Origin: Streptomyces sp. f51
GTDB lineage: Bacteria; Actinomycetota; Actinomycetes; Streptomycetales; Streptomycetaceae
Assembly (NCBI RefSeq): GCF_037940415.1
Contig: NZ_CP149798.1
Location: 5,737,001 to 5,801,000 of the forward strand
Length of the DNA stretch: 64,000 nt
Reading direction: 5' to 3'
A model generated the notes under the pieces. That model made no database searches and was not told where the DNA came from. It saw nothing but the letters and a program-made list of their open reading frames with translations. Positions within the stretch are counted from its first letter, which is position 1. Each line of letters starts with the position of its first letter. This document shows positions 50,484-58,803 of the stretch, piece by piece. Both the position numbers and the translations under genes were made by a program.

Positions 50484-50640
50484 GCGACGGGGGGAGCGGT
50501 GATCGCCGGGAGTCCGCGGGGAGGCCGGTGATCGCCGAGGGTCCGAGGGGAGGCCGGTGAGCGCCGAACGGTTCGGGGGAAGCCGGTGATCGCCGAACCG
50601 TCCAGGGCCGGCCGGTGGTCGCCGGTGCCACCGTGAACTC
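50462..50640 (+). repeat. 29-bp degenerate tandem repeat after the LLM gene
   Basis: GGTGATCG-like words recur at 50468, 50498, 50527, 50556, 50585 and 50614, 29-30 bases apart, each in a GGGGA(G/A)GCCGGTGATCGCCG frame. The first copy is inside the 3' end of the LLM gene. The copies are contiguous and diverged, without spacers. Confidence 0.82.
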
Positions 50641-50811
50641 CACCCGTGGTGGGGCCGGCCGGCAGTCTGCGGTCGGCCCCGGCGCCTGTCGGGCGTCACC
50701 CGGTCGGCGGTGCCCCCGTGGCGGGCGCGAGGCGGCGGGCGGACGCTCGAACTCCCCGGTGCTTCCGGCACCGGGACGGCCTGCGGCCGACACGCAGCGA
50801 GGTGGTCGAAC
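50484..50811 (+). other. Intergenic region, LLM gene to DUF7144-like gene
   Basis: The first 160 bases of this 328-base gap are the 29-bp repeat array. The remainder is GC-rich and contains the promoter and the GAGGTGG ribosome site of the next gene. No further gene is supported. Confidence 0.45.
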
Positions 50812-51345
50812 ATGAGCCAGGATTCTTCGAGGCCCCCGGGCCCCCCGCCCGGAGGCGGCACAGGATCCCAGCCCAGCGGCGGAGACATGCCGTTGTGGGG
50901 AGACCAGTGGTCAGGAGCCGGTCCGGCCGCGGGCGGCATGGGGCCGCCCCCCTCGGGCAGCAGCGGCTGGGCGGCCGGCGGAGTCACCTTCGCCGGTGTC
51001 CTCATGCTGGTGAACGGCGGCCTCAACATCCTCCAGGGCATCTCCGCGATAGCCAAGGACGACGTCTACGCGCGCGTGAACGACTACGTCTACCGCATCA
51101 ACCTCACCGGCTGGGGCTGGATCCTGCTGATCCTCGGCGTGATCGCCGCCGTCACCGGCTGGGGGATCCTCAAGGACGCCAAATGGGCCCGGGTCACCGG
51201 CATCGTGCTGGCCTCGCTGAGCATGCTCTTCCAGTTCATGTTCCTGCCGTACGCGCCGATCTGGTCGGTCATCCTGCTGGCCATCGACGTCTTCGTCATC
51301 TGGGCCCTGGCCACCTACCGGCCCGACGTCCGGAACCCGCGCTGA
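50812..51345 (+). CDS. Four-span membrane protein (DUF7144-like)
   Basis: This 177-aa protein has a Gly/Pro/Ser-rich N-terminal 45 residues and then four hydrophobic spans: about 52-75 (GGVTFAGVLMLVNGGLNILQG), 98-118, 124-142 and 148-168. The pattern GGVTFAGVLMLVNG with a following WGWILLILGVI is what I recall for DUF7144. The function is unknown. The ATG has GAGGTGG upstream. Confidence 0.75.
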   Translation: MSQDSSRPPGPPPGGGTGSQPSGGDMPLWGDQWSGAGPAAGGMGPPPSGSSGWAAGGVTFAGVLMLVNGGLNILQGISAIAKDDVYARVNDYVYRINLTGWGWILLILGVIAAVTGWGILKDAKWARVTGIVLASLSMLFQFMFLPYAPIWSVILLAIDVFVIWALATYRPDVRNPR

Positions 51346-51525
51346 TCCGCCCCTCCCTCCGGCCTCCGCCGAGCGAGCGCCGCGCGGAAGGGCTGTCCAG
51401 TGCCGTCGAACCCCCTGAACCGGACCGAGCGGAACGAGACACGCCATGGATGACGTGACCGACCGGACGCGAGCGGGTCTGCCCGCGCACGGCGCGGCGG
51501 GTACGACCGACGATCCGGTGCCGAC

Positions 51526-52881
51526 GTGAGCACCGGAGACATGAGCGGCGCCGCCGCGCCCGGTGGCGGCACGGGCGGCGCCGACTCGCGTGAGATCGCC
51601 GAACTGCGGGCCCGGGTCGCCGAACTGGAACAGCGCGCGCCGCGGCGCGAGCACCACCGCGTACGGTCCTCCTTCGCGGTCGTGCTGGTCCTCCTCGCGG
51701 CCCTGCTCACCCCGCTGAGCGCCGTGGCGGCCTGGTCGAGCGATCTGATCGGGAACACCGACCGGTACGTGTCCACGATGCAGCCGCTCGCCTCCGACCC
51801 GGACGTCCAGAACGCCGTCGCCAACCGGGTGACCGACGCGGTGATGCAGCGCGTCGACGTCCAGACGCTCCTGGAGTCCGTCGCCCCCGCCGACCGGCCG
51901 CGGCTGACCAAGGCCCTGGGGCCGCTCAGCGGTCCGATCACCAGCGGCCTCACGGACTTCGTGCACACCGTGGCGCTCAAGTTCGTCAGCAGCAAGGCGT
52001 TCGCCACCCTGTGGACGGAGCTCAACCGCAAGGCGCACGCCGCCGTCGACAAGGCGCTCACGGGCAAGGGCGGCGGAGCGGTGAAGCTCACCAACGACGC
52101 CGTCGTCATCGACCTCGCCCCCGTCATCGACCAGGTCAAGACGTCCCTGGTCGATAGGGGACTCACCGTCGCGGCCAAGATCCCCCAGGTGCACACGGAC
52201 TTCACCGTGATGACGTCCGACTCCATCGGCAAGGCCAAGAAGCTCTACCGCCTGCTCGAACTGGTCGGGTTCTGGCTTCCGGTGCTGACCCTGCTGCTGG
52301 CGGCCGCCGGCGTGCTGCTCGCCGTCCGCAGGCGCCGAGCCCTCGTCACGGCGGCGCTCCTGGTGGCGGCCGGGGCCGCGGTCCTCGGCATCGCGCTGTG
52401 GATCTTCCGGGCGGTCTATCTCGACGGTCTCCCGTCCGATGTCTCCCAGCCGGCCGCCGCGTCGGTCTTCGACACCCTGGTGCGCTATCTGCGGACCTCG
52501 GTACGCCTGATCATCACCCTCGGCGTCATCGTGGCGCTGGCCGCGTGGCTGACCGGCAGCGGCCGGGCGGCCAGGCGGGTCAGCGCCGCCTGGACCGGCG
52601 GTATCGGTGCCGTGCGGACGGCGACCGGGGTCGAGCTCGGCGCGGTCGGCGCGTGGGTGCACCGGGTCAAGACGTGGCTCAACTGGACCGTGGTCGTGGT
52701 CGCCGTCGTGATTCTGCTGGTGTGGAACTACCCCACGGCCGTCGTCACCGTCTGGATCGCCGTCCTGGCCCTGCTGGCCCTGGCGGTGGTCGAGTTCCTC
52801 GACGACGACGGCACCCCGCATCTCACCGGCGCGCGACCCGGCGGCGGGGCGGCGGGACCGGTGCACAAGAGCCCGGCCTGA
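51526..52881 (+). CDS. Large membrane protein with extracytoplasmic domain, unknown function
   Basis: This 451-aa protein starts with a short coiled coil (EIAELRARVAELEQRAP) and a first span at about 50-70. A domain of about 190 residues follows, probably outside the membrane, with NTDRYVSTMQPLASDPDVQNAVANRVTDAV and VDQ/VDR-rich helices. Then come four or five spans (about 245-430) separated by short loops, and a Gly-rich tail. I do not recognise a named family, though proteins with this N-terminal PLASDPDVQ segment occur in many Streptomyces. It starts at a GTG; ATG 51541 is possible. It is about 180 bases after the DUF7144-like gene. Confidence 0.7.
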   Translation: MSTGDMSGAAAPGGGTGGADSREIAELRARVAELEQRAPRREHHRVRSSFAVVLVLLAALLTPLSAVAAWSSDLIGNTDRYVSTMQPLASDPDVQNAVANRVTDAVMQRVDVQTLLESVAPADRPRLTKALGPLSGPITSGLTDFVHTVALKFVSSKAFATLWTELNRKAHAAVDKALTGKGGGAVKLTNDAVVIDLAPVIDQVKTSLVDRGLTVAAKIPQVHTDFTVMTSDSIGKAKKLYRLLELVGFWLPVLTLLLAAAGVLLAVRRRRALVTAALLVAAGAAVLGIALWIFRAVYLDGLPSDVSQPAAASVFDTLVRYLRTSVRLIITLGVIVALAAWLTGSGRAARRVSAAWTGGIGAVRTATGVELGAVGAWVHRVKTWLNWTVVVVAVVILLVWNYPTAVVTVWIAVLALLALAVVEFLDDDGTPHLTGARPGGGAAGPVHKSPA

Positions 52882-53093
52882 CCGGCGGCCCCTCCCGAAG
52901 CCACCACCACCGTCGCCCAGCGGCACCCCGCCGCACCACGGATCCGGCGTCCCCCGACCCCCGTCGGCGGACGCCGGATCCGTACGCGGGAGAAAACCGC
53001 CTGACAGACCATCGGCACCGGGCTACGCTCCCCCCCGATGACGACTTCCACCCCCATCAGATCGGAGGACCCGTCCGCGCAAGGTGAGTGCTG

Positions 53094-54524
53094 ATGCTCA
53101 CTTCGACCGCGTACGAGGATTCCTCCCTCTCCTTCTGGCCGCGCGTGCGTGACTTCGCCGTGCCGCCCTCCATGATCGAGACCGCGACGGCCCGCCGGCT
53201 GCGCGGTGACTGGGCGGGGGCCTGCGCCGCCGCCGGTGTCGACCTCGACTTCGATCTGCGCTCGTCGGCCCGTACACACGGCCGCGAACTCATGTCCCGG
53301 GTCCGCCGCGATCTCCGGCATCTGGCTCCCGACCTGCTGCGCTGGCACCTGCCGAGAGTGGCGCCCGACGGGCTGCTGCGTCCCGGTCTCACCATCACAC
53401 TGGCCCGCTACGAAGGCGCGGGACGCGACGGCGTACGTCCCGTGCACCTCGTGGTCCGCACTCCGCCCGCCTGGGCGGACGGCGGCCAGCGCATCGGCCT
53501 CGCGCTCTGGGACGCGGCCGACGGCGGTTCCCGCGACCGGTTGTCCCGCGACACCGGGGCCCGGCGTCACCCGCATCCGCGTCCGAGCCGGCGCCACCGC
53601 CTGGACCTGCACCGCCATCTGTGGGACACCCGCAGAACCGGTGAACTGCGGGTCCGTTCCGGGGCCGACCTGCCGGCGGACGGCGCTCGTCCGGGGAACG
53701 GGGACCCACCGGGTCCGGTGCCGGCCGACCTCGGCTGCGCGGTCGGCCGGTGGGCGGACGAGGCGGCGATCCTGCTGCGCGACGAGGGGCGCACGAGCGG
53801 CACCGTCACCGTGCGGCTCGGGACCCGCCGGTGGCTCCTCCTGGACCTGGCCGCGGACCCGGAAGGCGCGGATCCGCCCGCACTGCGGATCACCGCCGCG
53901 CCCGCCGACGGGACCGGCGACGGCCCCGCGGTGCCGGTGCTGCCCGACGCCGCGACCTGGGTGCTGCCCGACCTGGCGCTGCTCCGCGCCGGCGCCGTCG
54001 GGACCGAGCGGCTGCACCCGCTGGTCGCCTCGGCGCTCTTCCCGGACCACACTCCGGCCGCGGCCCCCCGGAACGCGGACCCGGCCGGATCGCCGCGCCT
54101 CGTGGAATGCCGGGGAGCCGTGCACCGTATCGGCCTGGTCGACGGCGTCCTCGCGGCGCTCGACCACGATCCGGACGAGATCCGCAGGGAGGAGCTGCTG
54201 GTCGCCCTGACCGGCACACCGCTTCCCTGTCTGCGCGTCATCGACGAGGCGCACCGGCGGCCGCACTGTCTCCACGGTGTCCGTGAACGGCTGCGCCACG
54301 GCGACACCGCCGGCGCGCTGGCCGTCGTCGAGGGACTGCTCGGCCCCGAGGCGGTGCTGCGCGACGGCGCCCTGCGGGACGAACTCAGGGCCGCCGCGCG
54401 GCGGCGCGTCACCTACGGACTGTTCAGAGCGGGGCTCTCCGGTCCCGGACCCGACCAACTCGGACCGGGGCCCGCCCGCCCCCGCGACCACCGCTCCCAC
54501 CCGCGGGACACGACCCGCCGCTGA
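53094..54524 (+). CDS. Unknown 476-aa protein, first gene of a MoxR/VWA cassette
   Basis: This soluble protein is not assigned to any family I know. Its first 110 residues are the most regular: LSFWPRVRDFAVPPSMIETATARRL, WAGACAAAGVDLDFDL and LRHLAPDLLRWHLPRV look like a helical module. The centre is Arg/Asp-rich and irregular. The last 130 residues (LVECRGAVHRIGLVDGVLAALDHDPDEIRREELL...LHGVRERLRHGDTAGALAVVEGLLGPEAVLRDGALRDELRAAARRR) are helical and repeat-like. It precedes the MoxR ATPase gene by 95 bases in the same direction, so it is a candidate adaptor or substrate of that machine. ATG 53094 is chosen for AAGGTGA upstream; GTG 53088 is the alternative. Confidence 0.65.
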   Translation: MLTSTAYEDSSLSFWPRVRDFAVPPSMIETATARRLRGDWAGACAAAGVDLDFDLRSSARTHGRELMSRVRRDLRHLAPDLLRWHLPRVAPDGLLRPGLTITLARYEGAGRDGVRPVHLVVRTPPAWADGGQRIGLALWDAADGGSRDRLSRDTGARRHPHPRPSRRHRLDLHRHLWDTRRTGELRVRSGADLPADGARPGNGDPPGPVPADLGCAVGRWADEAAILLRDEGRTSGTVTVRLGTRRWLLLDLAADPEGADPPALRITAAPADGTGDGPAVPVLPDAATWVLPDLALLRAGAVGTERLHPLVASALFPDHTPAAAPRNADPAGSPRLVECRGAVHRIGLVDGVLAALDHDPDEIRREELLVALTGTPLPCLRVIDEAHRRPHCLHGVRERLRHGDTAGALAVVEGLLGPEAVLRDGALRDELRAAARRRVTYGLFRAGLSGPGPDQLGPGPARPRDHRSHPRDTTRR

Positions 54525-54619
54525 CCTCCCTTCCACCGCCCGCCGAACGCCACTTGACCGCTCCGGCGGCCAAGTGCCGCGCCCAGGCGTGCCGTTCATG
54601 AACCCAAAGGTGATCAGAC

Positions 54620-55894
54620 ATGCCCACAATCAACCCCATTGCCGACCGGTCCGACGTCGCCGACACCGTCGTAGACCTGTCCGATGCCACCCAACTCGAC
54701 GTGGCCGACGCCCTGTCGGCGCTGCTGCGCGACACCGGCACCGAGCCGCGCCCCGACACGCAGCTGGAGGCGCTGACCCTCGCCGTCGCCGCCGATCTGC
54801 CCGTACTGCTGTGGGGCGAACCCGGGATCGGCAAGACCGCCGCCCTCACCCAGCTCGCCGAGACCCTGGACCTGCCGCTGACCACGGTGATCGCCAGCGT
54901 CCACGAACCCTCCGACTTCTCGGGGCTGCCCGTCCTCGGGGACGATCCCGCGGAGCAGGGCGTGCCCATGGCCCCGCCGGACTGGGCGGTGCGGCTCGTA
55001 CGCGCCGGCCGTGGGCTGCTGTTCCTGGACGAACTGTCCACCGCTCCACCGGCAGTTCAGGCCGCGCTGCTCCGCCTCGTGCTGGAGCGCCGCATCGGAA
55101 CCCTCCAACTCCCGCCCGGTGTACGTGTCGTGGCCGCCGCGAACCCGCGCTCCTCGGCCGCCGACGGCTGGGAACTGAGCGCGCCGCTGGCCAACCGGTT
55201 CGTCCATCTCCAGTGGGCCCACGACCACGAGGTCGTCGTCCGGGGACTCGGCGGCACCTGGCCCCGGGCGACCCTGCCGAGGCTCGACCCGCACCGCCTC
55301 CCGGCGGCCGTGGACTTCGCCCGCCGCGCGGTGTGCGGACTCCTCACCGCACGCCCCGGACTGGTCCACCGGCTGCCCAGCGGCGAGACCCGCAGGGGCG
55401 GCGCCTGGCCCTCGCCCCGGAGCTGGGAGACGACCCTGAGGCTCATCGCCTTCGCGCATGCCGCCGGATCCTCACGGGAGGTGCTCTCCCTGCTGGTCAG
55501 GGGTGCCGTGGGCGACGGTCCGGGGCTGGAACTGCTGGCGAGCGTGGACCGGATGGACCTGCCCGACCCCGAGAGCCTGCTCGCCGACCCGGCGGGCGCC
55601 GTCCTGCCCGAGCGGGGCGATCTGCGCCAGGCCGTCCTCGACGGCGTGGTGGCCGCGGTCCGCGAGCGGCCCGGCAAGGACCGCTGGGACGCCGCCTGGA
55701 CCCTGCTCGTACGGGCGCTGGACACCGGCGCCCCGGACCTGGTGGTCGTGCCCGCGACCACGCTCGCGACGCTGCGCCGGGAGGACTGGGACGTCCCCGC
55801 GTCCATCGAGCGGCTGGCCGGGGCGGTGGCGGTCGCCCGTCGCGCGGACGACGCGGCGGCCCGCGTCGCGGCCGCCGCCGGGGCACGACGATGA
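54620..55894 (+). CDS. MoxR-type AAA+ ATPase
   Basis: This 424-aa ATPase has Walker A GEPGIGKT (residues 66-73) and Walker B LLFLDE (133-138), then sensor 1 in VVAAANPRSSAADGWEL and the Arg-finger/ANR segment APLANRFVHLQW, as in MoxR/AAA_5 proteins. The C-terminal half carries a helical lid and a domain rich in Asp/Arg/Ala. MoxR ATPases usually work as chaperones with a VWA-domain partner, and here that partner gene overlaps the stop by four bases (ATGA). AAAGGTGA stands before the ATG. Confidence 0.88.
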   Translation: MPTINPIADRSDVADTVVDLSDATQLDVADALSALLRDTGTEPRPDTQLEALTLAVAADLPVLLWGEPGIGKTAALTQLAETLDLPLTTVIASVHEPSDFSGLPVLGDDPAEQGVPMAPPDWAVRLVRAGRGLLFLDELSTAPPAVQAALLRLVLERRIGTLQLPPGVRVVAAANPRSSAADGWELSAPLANRFVHLQWAHDHEVVVRGLGGTWPRATLPRLDPHRLPAAVDFARRAVCGLLTARPGLVHRLPSGETRRGGAWPSPRSWETTLRLIAFAHAAGSSREVLSLLVRGAVGDGPGLELLASVDRMDLPDPESLLADPAGAVLPERGDLRQAVLDGVVAAVRERPGKDRWDAAWTLLVRALDTGAPDLVVVPATTLATLRREDWDVPASIERLAGAVAVARRADDAAARVAAAAGARR

Positions 55895-57504
55895 GGGCGC
55901 CCACGCCGGGGGTCGGGGACCTGGGCGAGCCGGGGATCCGGGCGACGACGGCGCTCACGCCCGGGACCCGCGCGACATCGGCGGTGCCCATGCCGGGGGT
56001 CGGGGACCTGGGCGAGCCGGGGATCCGGGCGACGACGGCGCTCGCGCCCGGGACCCGTGCGACATCGGCGGTGCCCACGCCGGGGGTCCGGGACCTGGGC
56101 GAGCCGGGGATCCGGGCGGCGACGGCGCTCACGCCCGGGACCCGCGCGACATCGGCGGTGCCCACGCCGGGGGTCGGGGACCTGGGCGAGCCGGGGACCC
56201 GGGCGACGACGGCGCTCACGCCCGGGACCCGCGCGACATCGGCGGCGCCCCCGCCCGGGACCCGGGACCTGGGCGAGCCGGGGACCCTGGATCTCGACAA
56301 GCTGTACGCGGCCCGCCTGCACGCGGCGCGGGCCCGGCCCTACCTCGCGACGGCCCTGTTCGCCCTGCACACCGTCGAGTCCCGGTGGGTGCCGACGATG
56401 GCCGTCGACCGGCACTGGCGCTGCTACGTGTCGCCCGGATTCGTGGACCGCATGCCGGTCGAGGACCTGGCCGGGGTCTGGGTGCACGAGGTGTCGCACC
56501 TGCTGCGCGACCACCACGGCCGCAGCGAGCGGTTCGCCCGCGAGCACGGGCTCACCGGCCCCGCGGAGCGGCTGCGCATGAACATCGCCGCCGACTGCGA
56601 GATCAACGACGACGCGTTCGGTGAGGGGCTCGTCCGGCCCGAGGGCGCCGTCACACCGGACTTCCTCTCGCTGCCGTCCGGGGAGCTGATGGAGGACTAC
56701 CTCCTCCAGTTCAGGCTCGGCCCCCGCACCGAGAGCCTGGCCTGGCTGGACTGCGGCAGCGGCGCCGACGGACGCGAACGGGAGTGGGACCTCGGGCCGG
56801 ACGGCGCGCACGGCCTCAGCGCCCAGGAACGCGACGCGGTCAGGTTCCGGGTCGCGCAGGGCATCAAGGCACGCCCCGGGAGGAGCCCGAGGGGATGGAA
56901 GCGGTGGGCGGAGGAGGCGTTCCACCAGCCGCAGCCGTGGCGGGAGTTGCTGGGGGCCGCCGTGCGCTCCGCCGCCTCCGGGCCCGGTGCGGGGGAGGAC
57001 TACACCTACGGCCGGCCGTCGCGCCGCTCGGCCTCCCTGCCCGGCGTAGTCCTGCCGAGCCTGCGCCGCAGACCGCCGAGGGTCTCGGTGGTCATCGACA
57101 CCTCGGGCTCGGTCAGCGACGCGGAGCTGGGCAGCGCCCTGCTGGAGGTCTCGGCGATCTCCCGCGCGGTGGGCGGCCGCCGCGACCTGGTCACCGTGGT
57201 CCCGTGCGACGCGGCGGCACGGATCGCGCACCCGCTGTGCCGGGCCGAGGGCATTCCGCTCCTGGGCGGCGGTGGCACGGACCTGCGCTCGGGATTCGCC
57301 GCGGCGCTACGGGTACGGCCCCGCCCCGACGTCGTCGTGGTCCTGACCGACGGGCAGACCCCCTGGCCGGCGGAGCGCCCGCCGTGCCGGACGGTCGTGG
57401 GCCTCTTCTCCCGCACCTGGTCGGACTCCTCGTACGACGAGGACGACCCCGACTACGTCCCCGACGCACCGCCGGCCTGGGCGCGGGTGGTGGAGATCGG
57501 CTAG
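55891..57504 (+). CDS. Metallopeptidase-like/VWA protein with N-terminal 29-residue repeats
   Basis: This 537-aa partner of the MoxR ATPase has three parts. Residues 6-121 are four 29-residue repeats (unit PGVGDLGEPGIRATTALTPG...), with a partial fifth to 132. Residues 133-330 form a putative metallopeptidase domain (DUF2201_N type) with HEVSH (His199, Glu200, His203) and MNIAADCEIND near 230-240 supplying the third ligand. Residues 395-537 form a VWA-like domain with a full MIDAS: DTSGS (403-407), Thr463 in GGTDL and Asp487 in LTDG. It may be a metal-dependent protease or chaperone clamp driven by the ATPase. The start is set by the ATGA overlap. Confidence 0.85.
   Translation: MRAPTPGVGDLGEPGIRATTALTPGTRATSAVPMPGVGDLGEPGIRATTALAPGTRATSAVPTPGVRDLGEPGIRAATALTPGTRATSAVPTPGVGDLGEPGTRATTALTPGTRATSAAPPPGTRDLGEPGTLDLDKLYAARLHAARARPYLATALFALHTVESRWVPTMAVDRHWRCYVSPGFVDRMPVEDLAGVWVHEVSHLLRDHHGRSERFAREHGLTGPAERLRMNIAADCEINDDAFGEGLVRPEGAVTPDFLSLPSGELMEDYLLQFRLGPRTESLAWLDCGSGADGREREWDLGPDGAHGLSAQERDAVRFRVAQGIKARPGRSPRGWKRWAEEAFHQPQPWRELLGAAVRSAASGPGAGEDYTYGRPSRRSASLPGVVLPSLRRRPPRVSVVIDTSGSVSDAELGSALLEVSAISRAVGGRRDLVTVVPCDAAARIAHPLCRAEGIPLLGGGGTDLRSGFAAALRVRPRPDVVVVLTDGQTPWPAERPPCRTVVGLFSRTWSDSSYDEDDPDYVPDAPPAWARVVEIG
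55906..56286 (+). repeat. 87-bp coding tandem repeat in the VWA gene
   Basis: Four copies at 55906, 55993, 56080 and 56167 are each 87 bases (29 codons), plus a partial copy from 56254. The copies are nearly identical at DNA level, including synonymous positions. Confidence 0.92.
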
Positions 57505-57822
57505 GACCGCCTGGCGGCCGGGATGCCTCGTGGCCTGCGCGCCCGCCTGACGGCCTGGCGGCCGGGGCACCTCGTGGCCTGTACATCGACGGCCGGCCTG
57601 CCCGCCCGATGGCCTGCCCGCCCGCCGGATGGCCTGCCCCGCCTGCCTGCCGGCCTGCCTGACCGCCGCCCGGCCCGCCAGGCGTCCTGCCCGCCCGCCG
57701 GATGGCCTGCGTGCTCGCCCGGCGTCCTGCGTGCTCGCCCGGTGGCCGGGGATCGTCGAGCGTACGACGGTCGCCGGCCGGCCCCTGGGGGCGACGGTCG
57801 CCGCCCGGCCCCCGGGGACGTC
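57505..57822. repeat. Degenerate GC-rich repeat region between the VWA gene and the SDR gene
   Basis: This 318-base convergent gap is made of short degenerate repeats with recurrent GCCCGCCGGATGGCCTGC, CTCGTGGCCTG and GTGCTCGCCCGG words. No gene is supported, and no long perfect hairpin terminator stands out. Confidence 0.65.
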
Positions 57823-58620
57823 CTACACGCTGTATCCCCCGTCCACGCCGAGCGCCTGGCCGGTGATGAAGCCCGCGCGGTCCGAGGCCAGGAACGCGAC
57901 GGCCTCGGCGACGTCCCGGGCGGTGCCGAAGCGGCGCAGCGGGGTGTTGCGGCGGGTGATCTCCAGTGCCGCTTCGTCGAGTTCACCGGAACCGATCAGA
58001 CGGGCGGCCATGCCGTCGGTCAGCATGCCGGGGGCGACGCAGTTGACCCGGACGCCGTAGCGACCCTCCTCGGCGGCCAGGGCGCGGGCGACCGCCTCGA
58101 CCGCTCCCTTGGGTCCCGAGGAGAGCCCGTCGCGCACCGGGAACCTCCGGGTGGCCACGGTGGTGACGGCGACGAGGCTGCCCCGGCTCTCCCGCAGCGG
58201 CGGCAGCGCGGGATGCGCCAGGTTGAAGAACGCGCCCGCGTCCAGGTCGAGCTGGGTCCGGAACTCGCCCGGGGTGACCCTGCTCAGGTGCGTCATCGGT
58301 ACCTGCGGGCCGGCGGCGTGGACGAGGGTGTGCAGGCCGCCGAGCTCCGCGGCCGTCCCGCTCACGGCGGCGGCCACGGCCCGCTCCTCGTTCAGGTCGA
58401 GGCGCAGAGCCCGTACCAGGCGGCTCCGGTCCGCGAACTCCTTGGCCAGCGCGGCGGCGAGCGCCTCGGCGGCCTCCCGGCCGGAGCGATACGTGAAGAC
58501 CACGTCACTGCCCCGCTCGGCGAGGATCCGCACCACGGCGGCGCCGATGCCCCCGGTGCCGCCCGACACGAACGCGACACCCTCGCGGTGCGAGAAATCC
58601 GATGCGTGCGACATCGACAT
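57823..58620 (-). CDS. Short-chain dehydrogenase/reductase homologue lacking the catalytic Tyr
   Basis: This 265-aa protein has the classical SDR fold: cofactor motif GGTGGIG (residues 20-26), a DLN acidic segment and HAAG (101-104) in place of NNAG. At the active site the usual Ser is Thr (VAVTTVAT) and the YxxxK motif reads SSGPK, with Ser167 in the place of Tyr and Lys171 kept. The C-terminal VDGGYSV end is typical of FabG/enoyl-reductase-like SDRs. It may be a non-classical reductase that uses another residue, or a binding protein. The start is the first of two nearby ATGs; the ribosome-binding site is weak. Confidence 0.85.
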   Translation of the reverse strand: MSMSHASDFSHREGVAFVSGGTGGIGAAVVRILAERGSDVVFTYRSGREAAEALAAALAKEFADRSRLVRALRLDLNEERAVAAAVSGTAAELGGLHTLVHAAGPQVPMTHLSRVTPGEFRTQLDLDAGAFFNLAHPALPPLRESRGSLVAVTTVATRRFPVRDGLSSGPKGAVEAVARALAAEEGRYGVRVNCVAPGMLTDGMAARLIGSGELDEAALEITRRNTPLRRFGTARDVAEAVAFLASDRAGFITGQALGVDGGYSV

Positions 58621-58803
58621 CACTGTCCCGTGGACTCGGCGACGCTGACCTTCACGACCACGCCCGCCCGGCGGGAATCCGGTGCGGATCCCCGCGGTGC
58701 GCGGGTCCGCTCCCCGACGGGCGACGGGACATTCCAGCACGCGCCGCGCCCGGAGAACAGCCGCGCGCACCGATGCGCCGCCCCGCGGCGGGGCGGCGCC
58801 TCC

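Noticed and set aside
50462..50640. Possible CRISPR array, because of a 29-30 bp periodicity
   Set aside because: Units are contiguous and diverged, with no unique spacers, and no cas genes are nearby. It is a minisatellite.
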